Notes under the pieces: model-generated
Databases searched by the model: none
What the model was told of the DNA's origin: nothing
Seen by the model: the letters and a program-made list of their open reading frames with translations, nothing else
Translations under genes and position numbers: made by a program
DNA from: Atrichornis clamosus
Taxonomy: Eukaryota > Chordata > Aves > Passeriformes > Menuridae
Reading direction: 5' to 3'
Length of the DNA: 64,000 nt
Assembly: GCA_013400975.1 (NCBI GenBank)
Contig: WBMZ01009009.1
Span: forward strand, 62,001-126,000
Shown: positions 63,463 through 64,000 of the stretch, piece after piece
How positions within the stretch are numbered: position 1 is the stretch's first letter
Layout: each line of letters opens with the position of its first letter

Positions 63463-64000
63463 CTATAAACAAAAACAAATCAAGGAAGTGATCAAAACAC
63501 ATCAACACTTCAGTTAAGCACAGTAGGGTTTTGTTTAAAAGATTCTTGGATAACATAATTAAAACATCATAAACAGTTCAGTAATCTGAAACACAGCAGA
63601 AAATCTATTAGTCTGATTAAAAAAACTTACAAAAATGGTGCCCGCTATAAATGTTTCACTGCCAGAATAATATTCTGATGTATATTAAAATGGCTTACAA
63701 TTAAAGAGCTTTTATATATATTGATCCATACACAAACATAATGTGGTAATAACCACATTATGCACTCAGTCCTGCATCCTTACTCGCACAAACTTTCTTG
63801 AGAGCTGCAGAGTTCAGTGATACATATGTAACCAGTTCAAGAGGTTTCTGCACAAAATATGCAACTTTCTACCTAGTGGAAACTAGGCTTTAGTTGGGGG
63901 AAAAAAAAAATCAATTAATAATTTCTTGCCCACAAAGGCAACCTGAGGTTCAAAAAAAATAACATGCTGTGAATAAAAGAGAACGAATGGTGACCAAAAT
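63463..64000 (-). other. USH2A: USH2A intron 14, end part
   Basis: Intron upstream of exon 15, entering from beyond the window's right edge. Nothing was recognised besides short A runs. Confidence 0.75.

Larger units (their letters stand above)
1..64000 (-). other. USH2A: USH2A gene, internal part (human exons 15-23 by homology)
   Basis: The whole window lies within the usherin gene, which is transcribed on the minus strand. Nine exons join in one frame with compatible splice phases and give the domain order LE, FN3 x4, half FN3, LamG. That order is characteristic of usherin. Exon lengths of 164, 159, 495, 273, 158, 145, 231, 131 and 127 bp agree with human exons 15-23 as I remember them, differing only in exons 18 and 19. 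Usherin works in the Usher type 2 complex with ADGRV1 and whirlin, at the photoreceptor periciliary membrane and the ankle links of hair cells. The N-terminal exons (above 64000) and the C-terminal FN3 array, membrane segment and PDZ-binding tail (below 1) are not present. Exon numbers are transferred from human by inference. Confidence 0.95.

Noticed and set aside
63374..63556. Open frame over exon 15 (VDVSTVIVILQEP...)
   Set aside because: It uses a different frame from the one giving the eight-cysteine LE module, and it runs across the splice acceptor.

Overview
The window is vertebrate nuclear DNA from inside one very large gene. It is AT-rich and CpG-poor, with short exons that have canonical GT/AG splice sites separated by long introns. 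The repeats are mainly CR1 LINEs, including the typical avian CR1 3' ends, so the source is almost certainly a bird. I cannot fix the species from this sequence.

Nine exons on the minus strand form one continuous open frame with matching splice phases. They encode part of usherin (USH2A), the large extracellular-matrix and membrane protein of photoreceptor cilia and hair-cell stereocilia. Reading from high to low coordinates, they encode the last laminin-type EGF domain (63299-63462), four fibronectin III domains (59073-59231, 54945-55439, 53215-53487, 50772-50929, 49364-49508), a linker with half an FN3 motif plus the start of a laminin G domain (39352-39582), and two further laminin G exons (5932-6062 and 127-253). 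The lengths and phases fit exons 15 to 23 of the human gene as I remember them. I saw no stop codon or frameshift in any exon, so the gene looks functional. Both ends of the gene lie outside the window.

The rest is intron. Intron 21 takes about 33 kb (6063-39351) and intron 20 about 9.8 kb. The introns hold five CR1 fragments, a decayed minus-strand relic of an ancient LINE reverse transcriptase, several very old MIR/L2-type fragments, two probable LTR or unknown repeat segments, simple repeats, a four-tract G-run, and a long imperfect hairpin. No second protein-coding gene, tRNA, rRNA or CRISPR array could be supported.

The observations most worth checking are: (1) the exon 21 donor runs straight into an in-frame stop, as expected for the short secreted usherin isoform; (2) the LINE relic at about 24.6-25.1 kb; (3) the foldback at 2046-2174; (4) a plus-strand open frame behind a strong acceptor-like sequence at about 58.26-58.55 kb; and (5) several blocks rich in homeodomain, octamer or RFX-like sites that could be intronic enhancers. 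I did not find evidence for a novel multi-gene system.
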